A stretch of 64,000 bases of DNA from Thalassomonas viridans (GCF_000948985.2 NZ_CP059733.1:806001-870000), one strand, 5' to 3'; positions 49,713 to 62,908 are shown, counted from the first letter of the stretch. Numbers and translations are program-made. The notes: generated by a model not told the origin, from the sequence alone.

Positions 49713-49980
49713 GCGCATCCTGTTCCTGACCAGCGAATGCGACTGGTGAGGGTCTCGAAAGAAGATTTCGGGAGGTTCTTTAAAAAATAGTTATCATGCA
49801 ATTTGTGTGGGCACTCACGTTAATGTTGATTTTACATAAGCTACTTCGGTAGCAAATAAACAACTTAATGATGAATGACACACAAAACTATTCATAGTTT
49901 TATGGTTTGCTTCTGCTTTTTAAAGCGGAGACAAACAAGTACAGATTCATTGAGTCGGTCTTCGGACCACAAACGATTTT

Positions 49981-51519
<1,539 letters not shown>

Positions 51520-51833
51520 TCTTGAAGTGAAACAATGTTTCCGTTGAGTGTTCACACAAATGGTATGATAACCAAGGTCTAATCGAATGAGATTAGATGT
51601 GTTCTTTAACAATCTGGAAAGCTGATATAAATACCCGGTATTTATTATGTCGCGTAATAAATACCAACTGATACATAATCTTCCTTGTTATGTATCACGA
51701 TAGCGCAAGCTATCAACTCTTATTCAAGCATCCAAACAACTTTGTTTGGTTTAGTGCGTGAAAATGTCAGGCTTTACAACTTAGCTTGGGCTAGTCTCCA
51801 AGCTGTCAAATAGGAAACTACTTGGGGTTGTAT
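51520..51833 (+). other. 16S-23S spacer without tRNA, four perfect hairpins
   Basis: No tRNA signature (no T-loop GTTCGAATC, no acceptor pairing) is present. It contains a boxA (GTGTTCTTTAACAA, 51599-51612) and then four hairpins in a row: GGTATTTATTA/TAATAAATACC (51637-51665), TGATACATAA/TTATGTATCA (51669-51697), GATAGC-GCAA-GCTATC (51699-51714) and CCAAAC/GTTTGG (51732-51749). The last part forms the left strand of the 23S processing stem. Confidence 0.8.
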
Positions 51834-54716
<2,883 letters not shown>

Positions 54717-54816
54717 TACAACACCCAAGTGGTTTTGTAGATAAAGTTGACAAGCAAACATCACGCACTGAATTGAATAAGACGTATTTATAAAAGTTTT
54801 CCAAGATTGCAAGTTT

Positions 54817-54936
54817 TCGCTTAGCGACAATAGCAACGTGGTACCACCTGATCCCATGCCGAACTCAGAAGTGAAACGCGTTAGCGCCGATGGTAGTGTG
54901 GGAGGTCCCATGTGAGAGTAGGACATTGCTAAGCAC
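54817..54936 (+). rRNA. rrf: 5S ribosomal RNA
   Basis: About 120 bases. GCTTAGCGAC at the 5' end pairs with the GCTAAGC 3' end; internal sequence CCATGCCGAACTCAGAAGTG and GCGCCGATGGTAGTGTGG match bacterial 5S rRNA. Follows 23S by about 100 bases and is followed by a strong terminator. Confidence 0.95.
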
Positions 54937-54946
54937 CTATTAAGAG

Positions 54947-54976
54947 AAGCCCGACTCATTGAGTCGGGCTTTTTGC
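54947..54976 (+). terminator. Terminator after intact 5S rRNA
   Basis: AAGCCCGACTC and GAGTCGGGCTT form a perfect 11-bp stem around ATT, with TTTTTGCTTTTTT following. Confidence 0.93.
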
Positions 54977-55062
54977 TTTTTTGATATAAGTTTTTGTCTA
55001 GCGACAATAGCACTGTGGTACCACCTGATCCCTCGACAACCGCTCCTGCGTTGTTCTACTTC

Positions 55063-55078
55063 CCTACATCCATGTAGG
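55063..55078. repeat. Hairpin repeat unit inside the broken 5S gene, first
   Basis: CCTACA-TCCA-TGTAGG, a perfect 6-bp stem. On the minus strand the loop reads TGGA, like the hairpins between secA and mutT. Confidence 0.55.
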
Positions 55079-55145
55079 TTATGCGCTCTTTGTAGCTGCG
55101 GCGCTCAGAAGTGACCGCTCCAGAGCATCCTGCCTCGCGTCATTA

Positions 55146-55159
55146 GTGCATCCTTGCAC
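55146..55159. repeat. Hairpin repeat unit inside the broken 5S gene, second
   Basis: GTGCA-TCCT-TGCAC, a perfect 5-bp stem; minus-strand loop AGGA. Stem sequence differs from the first unit while the loop class is kept. Confidence 0.55.
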
Positions 55160-55243
55160 GTTAAACGCAGTAGCGCCGCTGGTAATAGCGTGTGGGTGGT
55201 TTCTCTTTATGTGAGAGTAGGACATTGCTAGACTTCTATTTAG

Positions 55244-55275
55244 AAAAAACCGCAGCTGACGCTGCGGGTTTTTTG
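55244..55275 (+). terminator. Terminator after broken 5S copy
   Basis: AAAAAACCGCAGC and GCTGCGGGTTTTTT pair around TGAC and are followed by a T-run; a separate terminator from the one behind the intact 5S gene. Confidence 0.9.
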
Positions 55276-55350
55276 CTTTTACGCCCGGTAAAATGTCTCT
55301 CAAAATCCCCTGCTTTCTGTTGATTATTACAGCAAGCTGGTCTTAACTGT

Positions 55351-55499
55351 ATAGTGCTATCCCATCCAAAAAGGAGAGCACCCACACCAAAAGTTCTTAT
55401 CCATAACCGCTGCCCACGCGCAGCAAACAAAGGCGCAACCCCTGAGTGTTACCAGCACCCAGAGGCTGCTGACCACCACGCACTTATTAGGAGTACGTC
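55351..55499 (+). promoter_or_regulatory. Conserved leader of SymE-like gene, copy 2
   Basis: Related to 18325-18473. Contains AGTGCT (55353-55358) able to pair with AGCAC (55377-55381), the GGAGAGCACCCAC block (55373-55385), TAACCGCT, CCCCTGAGTG and CACCCAGAGG, then AGGAGT (55489-55494) and the start. Conservation of spacing between blocks in both copies argues for an RNA-level role. Confidence 0.55.
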
Positions 55500-55775
55500 A
55501 TGGCTAAATATCATCATACGTCAGAGTCTGACCCGGCAAAAGTAAAATATCCCGTATATCGGCAACTTACCGTGCAGGAAACCGTTTGCGGGACGGCAGC
55601 GAAAATCCGTGGCATAGGCATTAACTATGTACCGGTGAAGCTGGATCCCTGTGTTGTTCTCAGGGGCAAGTGGCTTGGGAAGGCCGGTTTTGCTGTCGGG
55701 CAAAAGCTCTGCATTGAGGTCAATCAGGAAGCAATCAAGATCACGCCTAAGCAGGTTGATGTTGCGAACAAGTAA
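55500..55775 (+). CDS. SymE-like toxin family protein, copy 2
   Basis: 91 residues, paralogue of the protein encoded at 18474-18746. Both begin MA-YHHTSE and share KYP-YRQ-TV-ETVC, KIRG-GI-Y-PV and the SymE-family core VLRGKWLGKAGFAVGQ followed by a strand and ITPKQ. The two genes are also similar at DNA level through the start region. It sits right behind the rRNA operon and is followed by its own terminator. Antisense control as for E. coli SymE/SymR is possible but not shown. Confidence 0.75.
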   Translation: MAKYHHTSESDPAKVKYPVYRQLTVQETVCGTAAKIRGIGINYVPVKLDPCVVLRGKWLGKAGFAVGQKLCIEVNQEAIKITPKQVDVANK

Positions 55776-56102
55776 CTGAGAACCCGCATTAAGGAAGTGA
55801 GAGTTAAGCTGTTGTGCCAAAAGCGGTGCAACAGCTTTTTTTGAAGGTTTCCTTTGTTTTAATGAGCAGGGGAAGGGGAATACTACGCAGGAAAAGAACA
55901 GGAAGGCCATATTTCAGCGCTAAAGAAGGGCTAGGCGACTTAATAGAGCGTCTATATAAGTACTTAGGTGGCTTAGAATCTTTGTGTGTAATATAAGTTG
56001 TACCTTTAGCTTAATGATAGCTTCCTGGCGGCTTGATATTATCCCGGAGCTATCTCTGGCATTCACTAGGTCAAGTATTCTATGAAATCGTTTCTAAGGC
56101 CA
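55776..56102. other. Intergenic region after SymE-like copy 2
   Basis: 327 bases with a terminator at 55806-55842. A 60-codon frame at 55814-55996 overlaps that terminator, has no good ribosome site and is not credited. Nothing else seen. Confidence 0.5.
55806..55842 (+). terminator. Terminator after SymE-like copy 2
   Basis: AAGCTGTTG and CAACAGCTT form the lower stem, extended by TGCC with GGTG (with G-U pairs), loop AAAAGC, then TTTTT. Confidence 0.85.
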
Positions 56103-56852
56103 TTACTTTCCTAATTTTTTGAGTACGTTTTTCATGTGTTCCCTGAAATATTTTTCTTCTTTTGATTCTCCGCAACTGAATGACTGAGTGGCAGACAGTC
56201 CTTCCATACCAACATTAGACAGATCTTCCGTTACAGAGCAGGTACCGTCATCGTTTTTGGTGATCGACATACCTTGTGAATATTGTGTCGTGCTGTCGGC
56301 TTTTTTCTGGATGGCATCTATGGTTTTTTTAGAGTGGGGAACCGGTTCCTGGGCACCGTGCATAATGGATGGAGATTTGTGCCGTTGATGGCGGTATATT
56401 TCTTCCGCGATCATCCGCTCGTTGATGCTGTTTTTCAGTTGTTCCAACTGGCCGCGGGCAGAGAACTTTCGGGGAACTTTATTACTTTCTCCTGACTTTT
56501 TTATATCGCCAGAGGCCTTGAGGGCAGGGACTTTATTTTGTTGTTTTTTATCGCTAATGCTCGGGGGCGTTTTTTGGCTGTCAGCAGGCTGTGTATTTGT
56601 TTTATTTTCCGTTGGTGGAGGCGATACTTCTTTTACCTGTTCTTGTTCCTCTACCTGCTTTGGTGGGCTGGCAGGTGCTGCCGGTATCTGTGTCTCGCTT
56701 TTTGGGGGAGGGGTATATAAATAGCTTTTTATTGCGGGTTCTGTCACCGGGCTTGGTTGCGGTAACCGGGTGGTCATAGTAAACAAGAGTAACAATAAAA
56801 CGCCGTGAATAACCAGGGAGAGAACTATGGCAGTGTAACGTCTGTTTAGCAC
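56103..56852 (-). CDS. TonB/TolA-like membrane-anchored protein of unknown function
   Basis: 249 residues. The N-terminus (NRRYTAIVLSLVIHGVLLLLLF) is a TonB-like anchor: one membrane segment with the SxxxH pattern (Ser12, His16) used by TonB and TolA to couple to ExbBD/TolQR. A proline/lysine/glutamate-rich spacer (about 31-120) follows. The C-terminal domain (about 125-249) contains two Cys (about 206 and 227) and is not a TonB C-terminal domain that I can recognise. It could be a periplasm-spanning energy transducer variant. No ExbB/ExbD genes are in the window. Confidence 0.6.
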   Translation of the reverse strand: MLNRRYTAIVLSLVIHGVLLLLLFTMTTRLPQPSPVTEPAIKSYLYTPPPKSETQIPAAPASPPKQVEEQEQVKEVSPPPTENKTNTQPADSQKTPPSISDKKQQNKVPALKASGDIKKSGESNKVPRKFSARGQLEQLKNSINERMIAEEIYRHQRHKSPSIMHGAQEPVPHSKKTIDAIQKKADSTTQYSQGMSITKNDDGTCSVTEDLSNVGMEGLSATQSFSCGESKEEKYFREHMKNVLKKLGK

Positions 56853-56958
56853 AATAGCAGGGTAATCATTATTATTATCAGGAAATTAGTAGACTGAATC
56901 CTGCAGGATTAGTTCATAAATTTTGGCAGGAGTGATGCTTGATTAGAAGCAGGGGCAA

Positions 56959-57702
56959 TTATTTGTCTTCTTTGTCCAGTATTTTGCCGATAACGCCGGT
57001 GTCGACCAGTCTGGCCAGGGTTGCCGAAAGCTGTGGCAGTTCCTGTTGCAGCGGTGATCTCTTAGCTATGGCTATATAGGAATCAACGCTTCTGTCATAT
57101 TGGTAGTTGGCAAGCCTGAACGCTTTTTTATACTGGGATTCAGGTAGCCAGGAAACCACGGACTCTTCCCGTTCGATAAAGGTATCTATTCGGTTTTTTA
57201 GTAGCATATGTACCAGTTGCTCCCTGCTGCTGACTTCAACTTTTGTTAATTGATTGTCGTGGTCAAATCTGTCGAAGTAGCTGCTGCCACGTATAACGCC
57301 GATGGAAAGCGGCGTTAAATCCTGGTAATTGTCTATATGCAGGTCATTATTGCTGTTGATAAAAAACCTCAGGGGAAAATGCTGGGTAAAAAAGGGCGGT
57401 GAAATAAAGCTGAGGTAACGCTCCCGCTCTGGTGTTTTTCGTACGGAAATCATCATATCTGCCTGTCCCCTTTTCAGCAATAACAGGCAGCGGGCAGCCG
57501 GACAGGGGATAAAGAGAATTTTTTTCTTAAGGTTTTTAGCCAGTAACTTTACTACTTCGATGTTTTTGCCGACATAGCGGTTATTGACCTTGTCCACCAT
57601 AGGGGGTTCAAGATAAGTGGCCAGGCGAATAGTGTCCGTAGACCCGGCATTTGCGTGTGGAAGAAAAAGTAACGGTAAAATAAATAGATAAAGATAATAC
57701 AC
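56959..57702 (-). CDS. Solute-binding protein family 3-like periplasmic protein
   Basis: 247 residues starting at GTG 57702, with signal peptide (YYLYLFILPLLFLPHANA). The layout fits an SBP_bac_3 (PBP2) fold: TIRLATYLEPPMVDK, GKNIEVVKLLAKNL, RGQADMMISVRKTPERERYLSFISPPFF, then IGVIRGSSYF and the late DSYIAIAKRSPL. These are the usual features of amino-acid binding proteins, but no permease or ATPase gene is nearby, so it may be an orphan sensor-like binding protein, as often in Colwelliaceae and Shewanella. Confidence 0.78.
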   Translation of the reverse strand: MYYLYLFILPLLFLPHANAGSTDTIRLATYLEPPMVDKVNNRYVGKNIEVVKLLAKNLKKKILFIPCPAARCLLLLKRGQADMMISVRKTPERERYLSFISPPFFTQHFPLRFFINSNNDLHIDNYQDLTPLSIGVIRGSSYFDRFDHDNQLTKVEVSSREQLVHMLLKNRIDTFIEREESVVSWLPESQYKKAFRLANYQYDRSVDSYIAIAKRSPLQQELPQLSATLARLVDTGVIGKILDKEDK

Positions 57703-57962
57703 AACTCAATACCTGATGAAGTTTTACTGCTTTTATAATGATAATGAAATCCCCGGCTAAGGCGAATTTTATTATTTACCCAGTATGCCAAATTTCCAGC
57801 GGAAATGTCAGTATTTCCCCTGCTAATTTGCTACACTGATACATAAGAAAGAATGCCGCGACAGCTTATTTTGCGGGCGCTGGCGCATAGTTGGCTGTGT
57901 TTTGGCCGATACGCTTGAGTGCGTAAAATAATCGTCGGTTTGATAAAAATTTGGAGATAAAA

Positions 57963-58349
57963 TTGGAATACGAATTTGTTCATGATGCTATTACCGGTGC
58001 GGCAAAAGCAAAGTTTTCTTATGGACATGAAGCGATCGGTCCCTGGCTGGAAGTTGAAATTGGCGATAACACGCAAAAAATGACGGACATGCTGACGGCG
58101 ATAGCCAATATAGATTCCGGTAAGAAGAATGAAATCATGATCACCGGACGTGAATACTCAGTTACTTTCAGCCATGATGATGTTATCGTACAAAATAACT
58201 CCAGTATTAACGGGGAAGCCCAGGATATGCCGGCCGAGCTGGCAGAAGATTTTGATGATTATGAACAGAGTTGTTCAAGCACCTGCGGTATTGACGATTT
58301 CAGGCAGCTGTTATTATCTTGGGCGAAATTTACTAATAGTTTACAATAA
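57963..58349 (+). CDS. yacL: YacL family protein (UPF0231)
   Basis: 128 residues. Recognised from the N-terminus (M)EYEFVHDAITGAAKAKFSYGHEAIGPWLEVE and the C-terminal CGIDDFRQLL motif, both as in E. coli YacL. The start is TTG 57963: GGAG (57953-57956) is six bases in front, while the TTG at 57951 overlaps that site. Function unknown. In E. coli it follows acnB directly; here the rRNA operon and other genes lie between. Confidence 0.88.
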   Translation: MEYEFVHDAITGAAKAKFSYGHEAIGPWLEVEIGDNTQKMTDMLTAIANIDSGKKNEIMITGREYSVTFSHDDVIVQNNSSINGEAQDMPAELAEDFDDYEQSCSSTCGIDDFRQLLLSWAKFTNSLQ

Positions 58350-58449
58350 ATTAATTGAGCTATAGTTTTATTTGCTGGTATAACAGGCAGTAACAGCATA
58401 ATTGTGTGCTTTGCACTTTATTCTTTACTGCTTCCTAACGAGTTTATTT

Positions 58450-59739
58450 ATGGACTTTACCAGCACTCAGGACGGCGATAGTTCTCAGCTCCCTAACTCC
58501 GGGGGCAGGCGTATGGTGCCGTTACGTTATGTTCTCACCCCCATTGCCATTATTTTGGCAGCTATTTTCATTCTTATTGTTGCCACTGTGCTGGCACCTA
58601 AACCGGTTAAAAAGCCCCAGGTTTTTAAAGCGCCGCTGGTGGAAGTGATGCCTTTGGAGTACCAAGACACTACCTTTCGCATTGCCAGCCAGGGCAGTGT
58701 GGCACCAAGAACCGAAACCCGCCTGGTTTCTGAGGTTTCCGGGCCGATCACTCAGGTATCGGATAATTTTCTGGTGGGGGGCTTTTTCCGTAAGGGAGAG
58801 ATGCTGTTATCCATAGATGATATTTCCTATAAAGTTGCTTTGCAGCAGGCCAGGTCAAGACTGGAGACGGCAGAGGCTTCCCTGATCGAAGAGCAGGCCA
58901 GGGTAGAGCAGGCGGAAGATGAATGGCTGTTAACCGGCAAGTCCCTGAAAGATGCGCCGGTAATGGCGCTGCGCACTCCCAACTTAAAAAAGGCCAAAGC
59001 CGAGTTGGCGGCTGCCAGGGCCAATGTTGCCGAGGCGGAAGTTAAACTGGCGCGTACGAAAATAGTGGCCCCTTATGATGCTATGCTAAAGGCGAAAAAT
59101 GTCGATATCGGCCAGTATGTGACTACCGGCAGTGAACTGGCGACGACTTTTGCCGTTGATTATGCCGAGGTACGTTTACCGGTAAAACAAAAGGATGTTG
59201 AGTTTCTTAATTTGCCCCGTATCAATCAGGGCAAAGGGCAGGGAATGGCGGTTGAACTCTATTATCAACTGGCGGGGAAAACATATCGCTGGCCGGCAGT
59301 GATCACCCGGTATGAAGGTGTGGTGGACAGTGCCAGCCGGGTGCATTATGTGGTGGCGCAGCTTGATGACCCCTACAATGTGCTTAATAAAAGCAGCCGC
59401 GACGAAATACGTGTCGGCACTTTTGTAAAAGCCAGTATCCAGGGCAAGCAAATATCAGGCGTGGCCGCTATTCCCCGCAGTGCCCTGCACGGTGCAGACC
59501 GCATTTACCTGGCGGGGGACGACAATGCCCTGATGATGCAAAAAATCAACGTGCTGCGCAGTGATCTCGATTATGTCTATACCCGGGATAAACTGGATAC
59601 CGGGCTGAGGTTAGTGTTAACAAACCTGGACACTGCCGTTGAGGGCATGGCGCTACGCATTCATGGTGAAGAAGGTGAACGCCTGGCCCGCGATGAAGCC
59701 GGCGGCAAAGCTCCGCAAAACTCACAGGCTAGCTTCTGA
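58450..59739 (+). CDS. RND efflux periplasmic adaptor (membrane fusion protein)
   Basis: 429 residues from ATG 58450. One membrane segment near the N-terminus (about 25-48), then a split lipoyl domain (IASQGSVAPRTETRLVSEVSGPI and ARTKIVAPYDAMLKAKNVDIGQYV), a coiled-coil hairpin (about 130-195) and beta-barrel domain. HlyD/AcrA-type. Its stop overlaps the permease start (TGATG), so the two are translated together. No outer-membrane factor gene is adjacent. Confidence 0.9.
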   Translation: MDFTSTQDGDSSQLPNSGGRRMVPLRYVLTPIAIILAAIFILIVATVLAPKPVKKPQVFKAPLVEVMPLEYQDTTFRIASQGSVAPRTETRLVSEVSGPITQVSDNFLVGGFFRKGEMLLSIDDISYKVALQQARSRLETAEASLIEEQARVEQAEDEWLLTGKSLKDAPVMALRTPNLKKAKAELAAARANVAEAEVKLARTKIVAPYDAMLKAKNVDIGQYVTTGSELATTFAVDYAEVRLPVKQKDVEFLNLPRINQGKGQGMAVELYYQLAGKTYRWPAVITRYEGVVDSASRVHYVVAQLDDPYNVLNKSSRDEIRVGTFVKASIQGKQISGVAAIPRSALHGADRIYLAGDDNALMMQKINVLRSDLDYVYTRDKLDTGLRLVLTNLDTAVEGMALRIHGEEGERLARDEAGGKAPQNSQASF

Positions 59740-62700
59740 TGACCGCCCGCAGCGAGCAATTAACCGGCATCATCGCCTGGTTTACCCGCAACAGCGTCGC
59801 CGCCAATTTATTAATGATGTTTATTTTGATTGCCGGTGTTTTTTCCTATCAGCAGTTAAACAAAAAAACCTTTCCGGAATTTAATCCCAACAGTATCCAG
59901 GTCCGGGTGTTCCACCTGGGGGCGGCGCCTGAAGAAGTCGAGCAGGGGGTGATCCTCAAGGTTGAGGAAGCTCTTGAAGATATCGAAGGCATCAAGCGCA
60001 TCACCTCTACGGCGCAGGAAGGGCTGGGCACCGTCAATATTGAACTCCAGTCGGGGTATTCGATTTCGGAGAAGCTTGATGAAGTGCAGATGCAGGTGGA
60101 TGCCATCACCACTTTTCCGGAACAGACCGAAAAACCTATTATTACTAAGGTTGAATTCAAGAGCCAGGTGATGTGGCTTTCTGTCAGCGGTACTATGGAC
60201 AGGCGCACCCGTCAGGTGATGACACAGGATATCCGCGATGAAATCATGGCGCTGCCCAGTGTCAATATCGCCGATATCGTCGGCAGCCGGGATTATGAGA
60301 TCAGCATCGAAGTATCGGAAGAGAAACTGCAAAAGTACGGCCTGACTTTTTCCGCCGTCAGCCAGGCGGTGAGAAAGTCTTCCGTGGACCTGCCGGGAGG
60401 CACCATCAAAACCCGGGGAGGCGATATTTTACTGCGCACTCAGGGGCAGGCCTATACCGGGAAAGAATACGGCTCCCTGGTGCTGACCACTAAACCCGAC
60501 GGCACCCGGTTGGTGCTTTCGGATGTTGCCAACGTTGTCGACGGTTTTGTCGAACAGGATGACTTTGCCAAGTTTAACGGCGAGCATACCTCAAGCATAA
60601 TGATCCAGTCCACCGGGGATCAAAACGACCTGGCTATTGCCGAAGAGGTGAAAGCTTATGTCGAGCAAAAAAATAAAAGCCTGCCGGCAGGGGCCAAGCT
60701 TACCATGTGGGGAGATTCTTCCTATTACCTGTCTGAGCGCCTGGACATGATGATCACTAACTTAACCATGGGGGCCAGCCTGGTGTTCCTGGTGCTGACC
60801 CTGTTTTTGCGGATTAAAATTGCCTTTTGGGTGATGATAGGCATCCCCATCAGTTTTTTCGGCGCTTTTATTATGATGCCCTTGCTGGGGGACTGGTCGG
60901 TTTCCATCAATATGATCAGCTTGTTTGCCTTTATTATGGTGCTGGGCATAGTGGTGGACGATGCTATAGTGATCGGGGAAAGCGCCTATAGCGAGATCCA
61001 GAATTACGGCCACTCCACCGACAATGTGATCCGCGGCACCTTGCGGGTGGCTATGCCGGCGACATTCGGTGTTTTGACCACCATAGCCGCCTTTGCTCCC
61101 CTGCTAACCATAGAAGCAACCTTTGCCGCTTTCTTTCGGGCTATTGCCTTAGTGGTATCTTTTTGCCTGATTTTTTCCTTAATCGAGTCGAAATGGATCT
61201 TACCAGCTCACCTGGCGCATATGCGCTACCGGCCATTGACCTGGGAAAACGCCAATGTTATCGAGCGTATGCAAATGGCTTTTAAGGAAAAACTGGAGCA
61301 TTTTATTCATCACAGGTATCAGGACTGGCTGGAGAGGGCGCTGCATGCCCGTTATAACACTATGGCGGTATTTGTCGCCATATTGATCTTATCCCTGAGC
61401 CTGATCACCGGCGGATTGGTAAAAATGGAGGTTTTTCCTTCCATTCCCAGCGACTTTATCCAGGGCAAGATAGTCATGGTGAACGGCAGCTCGGCCCATG
61501 ACCGCAACAGGGCCATAGACAAGGTGGACCGGGCGGCGCAGGCGATTGTGGCTGAAAACCCGCATCTGGGGATAAACTTTATCAAACATACCATGGTGTT
61601 TACCCAGGGGAATACCCAGGCAACCTTTATTTTGGAGCTGGTGAAACCGGATCAGCGCGAGCTTAGCGCCTATGACATTGAAAAGCTGTGGCGTGAACGT
61701 ATCGGTGAAATTCCCGGCGCCAAGGAATTGCGTTTTTATGCCGGCACCAATGCCGGCGGAGATGCCGCACTGGAGTTTCAGTTCAACGGCAGTAATGACA
61801 GGGAGCTGGAAGCCGCCGCCCAGGCGTTGCAGGATAAGCTGAAGGAGTATGACGGGGTTTATGATATCCGTAACTCATTCAGCCGCGGCAGCCAGGAGAT
61901 AAAGCTGGATATTAAACCCGAAGCGGAAATTTTGGGCCTGACCCTGACGGATCTGGCACGTCAGGTGCGCCAGGCGTTTTACGGTGAGGAAGCGCAAAGG
62001 ATCCAGCGGGGACGGGACGAACTCAAAGTGATGGTGCGTTACCCGAAAGAGCAGCGGTTGTCGGTTTTTGATCTTGAAGACATGTGGATCCGCACGCCGG
62101 ACGGCAAAGAAGTGCCTTTTTACCAGGTGGCGGATATCAGTATCGGTCAGGGATTTTCCACCATTACCCGGGTGAACCAGAAGCGCGCCATCACCATTTC
62201 GGCGGATATCGACAGTGAAAAGGTCGAGTCGCGGAAAATCGTTGCCGAAATGAATGAGAGCGGTATTCCGGATATCCTCAGCAATTATCCCAGCGTCAGA
62301 TATGGCATGGAGGGGGCCAGCAAAGAGCAGGCGGACTTTTTGCGTCAGCTGGCGATGGCGGGTGTAGGCGCCCTGTTCCTGATTTATTGTCTGATCGCCA
62401 TCCCTACCAAGTCCTATGTTCAGCCGTTGGTGATCATGTCGGTGATCCCCTTTGGCATTATCGGCGCCATTGCCGGTCACTGGCTTTTGGGCAAAACCAT
62501 CAACATGATGTCGATCTACGGTTTTATCGCCCTGAGCGGCGTGGTGGTAAACGACAGTTTGATCCTGGTGGACTTTATCAATAAGGGCAAAACCTCGGGG
62601 CGGCGCATGGTGGATATTGTGATGCAGGCGGGAACGCAAAGGTTCCGGGCTATTTTACTGACTTCGTTAACGACGTTTTTCGGCGTGTTACCCCTCTACT

Positions 62701-62873
62701 TTGAAACCAGCCTGCAGGCGCAGTTTATTATTCCCATGGCTATTTCTTTAGGCTTCGGTATTGTGTTTGCGACTGTGATCACCTTATTTTTGATCCCGGC
62801 ATTATACCTGATCAAAGAAGATCTTCAGGGGCTGTTTAGCCGCGAAAGGGCACAAGAGATAATCAGGGAATGA
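59739..62873 (+). CDS. RND efflux transporter permease
   Basis: 1044 residues, AcrB/MdtB-like inner-membrane proton antiporter. Twelve hydrophobic segments in the usual 1+5+1+5 pattern with two large periplasmic loops. The proton relay Asp pair in TM4 is seen as GIVVDDAIVIGES near residue 408, and VVVNDSLILVDFIN lies at the equivalent place in the second half. Substrate is unknown. Partner of the adaptor just upstream; a TolC-type protein must come from elsewhere in the genome. Confidence 0.93.
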   Translation: MTARSEQLTGIIAWFTRNSVAANLLMMFILIAGVFSYQQLNKKTFPEFNPNSIQVRVFHLGAAPEEVEQGVILKVEEALEDIEGIKRITSTAQEGLGTVNIELQSGYSISEKLDEVQMQVDAITTFPEQTEKPIITKVEFKSQVMWLSVSGTMDRRTRQVMTQDIRDEIMALPSVNIADIVGSRDYEISIEVSEEKLQKYGLTFSAVSQAVRKSSVDLPGGTIKTRGGDILLRTQGQAYTGKEYGSLVLTTKPDGTRLVLSDVANVVDGFVEQDDFAKFNGEHTSSIMIQSTGDQNDLAIAEEVKAYVEQKNKSLPAGAKLTMWGDSSYYLSERLDMMITNLTMGASLVFLVLTLFLRIKIAFWVMIGIPISFFGAFIMMPLLGDWSVSINMISLFAFIMVLGIVVDDAIVIGESAYSEIQNYGHSTDNVIRGTLRVAMPATFGVLTTIAAFAPLLTIEATFAAFFRAIALVVSFCLIFSLIESKWILPAHLAHMRYRPLTWENANVIERMQMAFKEKLEHFIHHRYQDWLERALHARYNTMAVFVAILILSLSLITGGLVKMEVFPSIPSDFIQGKIVMVNGSSAHDRNRAIDKVDRAAQAIVAENPHLGINFIKHTMVFTQGNTQATFILELVKPDQRELSAYDIEKLWRERIGEIPGAKELRFYAGTNAGGDAALEFQFNGSNDRELEAAAQALQDKLKEYDGVYDIRNSFSRGSQEIKLDIKPEAEILGLTLTDLARQVRQAFYGEEAQRIQRGRDELKVMVRYPKEQRLSVFDLEDMWIRTPDGKEVPFYQVADISIGQGFSTITRVNQKRAITISADIDSEKVESRKIVAEMNESGIPDILSNYPSVRYGMEGASKEQADFLRQLAMAGVGALFLIYCLIAIPTKSYVQPLVIMSVIPFGIIGAIAGHWLLGKTINMMSIYGFIALSGVVVNDSLILVDFINKGKTSGRRMVDIVMQAGTQRFRAILLTSLTTFFGVLPLYFETSLQAQFIIPMAISLGFGIVFATVITLFLIPALYLIKEDLQGLFSRERAQEIIRE

Positions 62874-62875
62874 GC

Positions 62876-62905
62876 CGGCCCCGGGGATAGCGGCCGGGGG
62901 CAGAG
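62876..62905. terminator. GC-rich hairpin between convergent permease and HDOD genes
   Basis: GCCGGCCCC-type and GCGGCCGGGGGC sequences pair just after the permease stop. No T-run, so a weak call for a shared 3' end. Confidence 0.4.
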
Positions 62906-62908
62906 CAG

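Larger units (their letters stand above)
49401..49980 (+). promoter_or_regulatory. rRNA operon promoter and leader region
   Basis: 580 bases without a gene. It holds a 9-bp palindrome TTGTGGAGT-AA-ACTCCACAA (49430-49449), two tandem promoters (see separate entries), a boxA-like TTCTTTAAAAA (49776-49786) for antitermination, and the left strand of the 16S processing stem: CAATTTGTGTG near 49799 pairs with CACACAAATGG near 51553-51563 across the 16S gene. The GGTC-TTCG-GACC hairpin at 49958-49969 is a further leader structure. Confidence 0.75.
54996..55233 (+). pseudogene. Second 5S rRNA copy broken by two small insertions
   Basis: Left part (54996-55032) matches the intact 5S from TAGCGACAATAG to CCACCTGATCCC; a fragment CTCAGAAGTGA (55104-55114) and the right part from ACGCAGTAGCGCC (55165) to GTGAGAGTAGGACATTGCTAG follow. 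Foreign segments of about 70 bases (55033-55102) and 48 bases (55115-55162) interrupt it; each carries a short palindrome and CCGCTCC (GGAGCGG on the other strand). The 3' part has also diverged. It cannot fold as normal 5S rRNA. Confidence 0.8.

Noticed and set aside
51520..51833. Possible tRNA in the 16S-23S spacer
   Set aside because: Read through for T-loop and acceptor pairing; the hairpins present do not form a cloverleaf.
55814..55996. 60-codon frame after SymE-like copy 2
   Set aside because: It begins inside the terminator hairpin and lacks a ribosome site.
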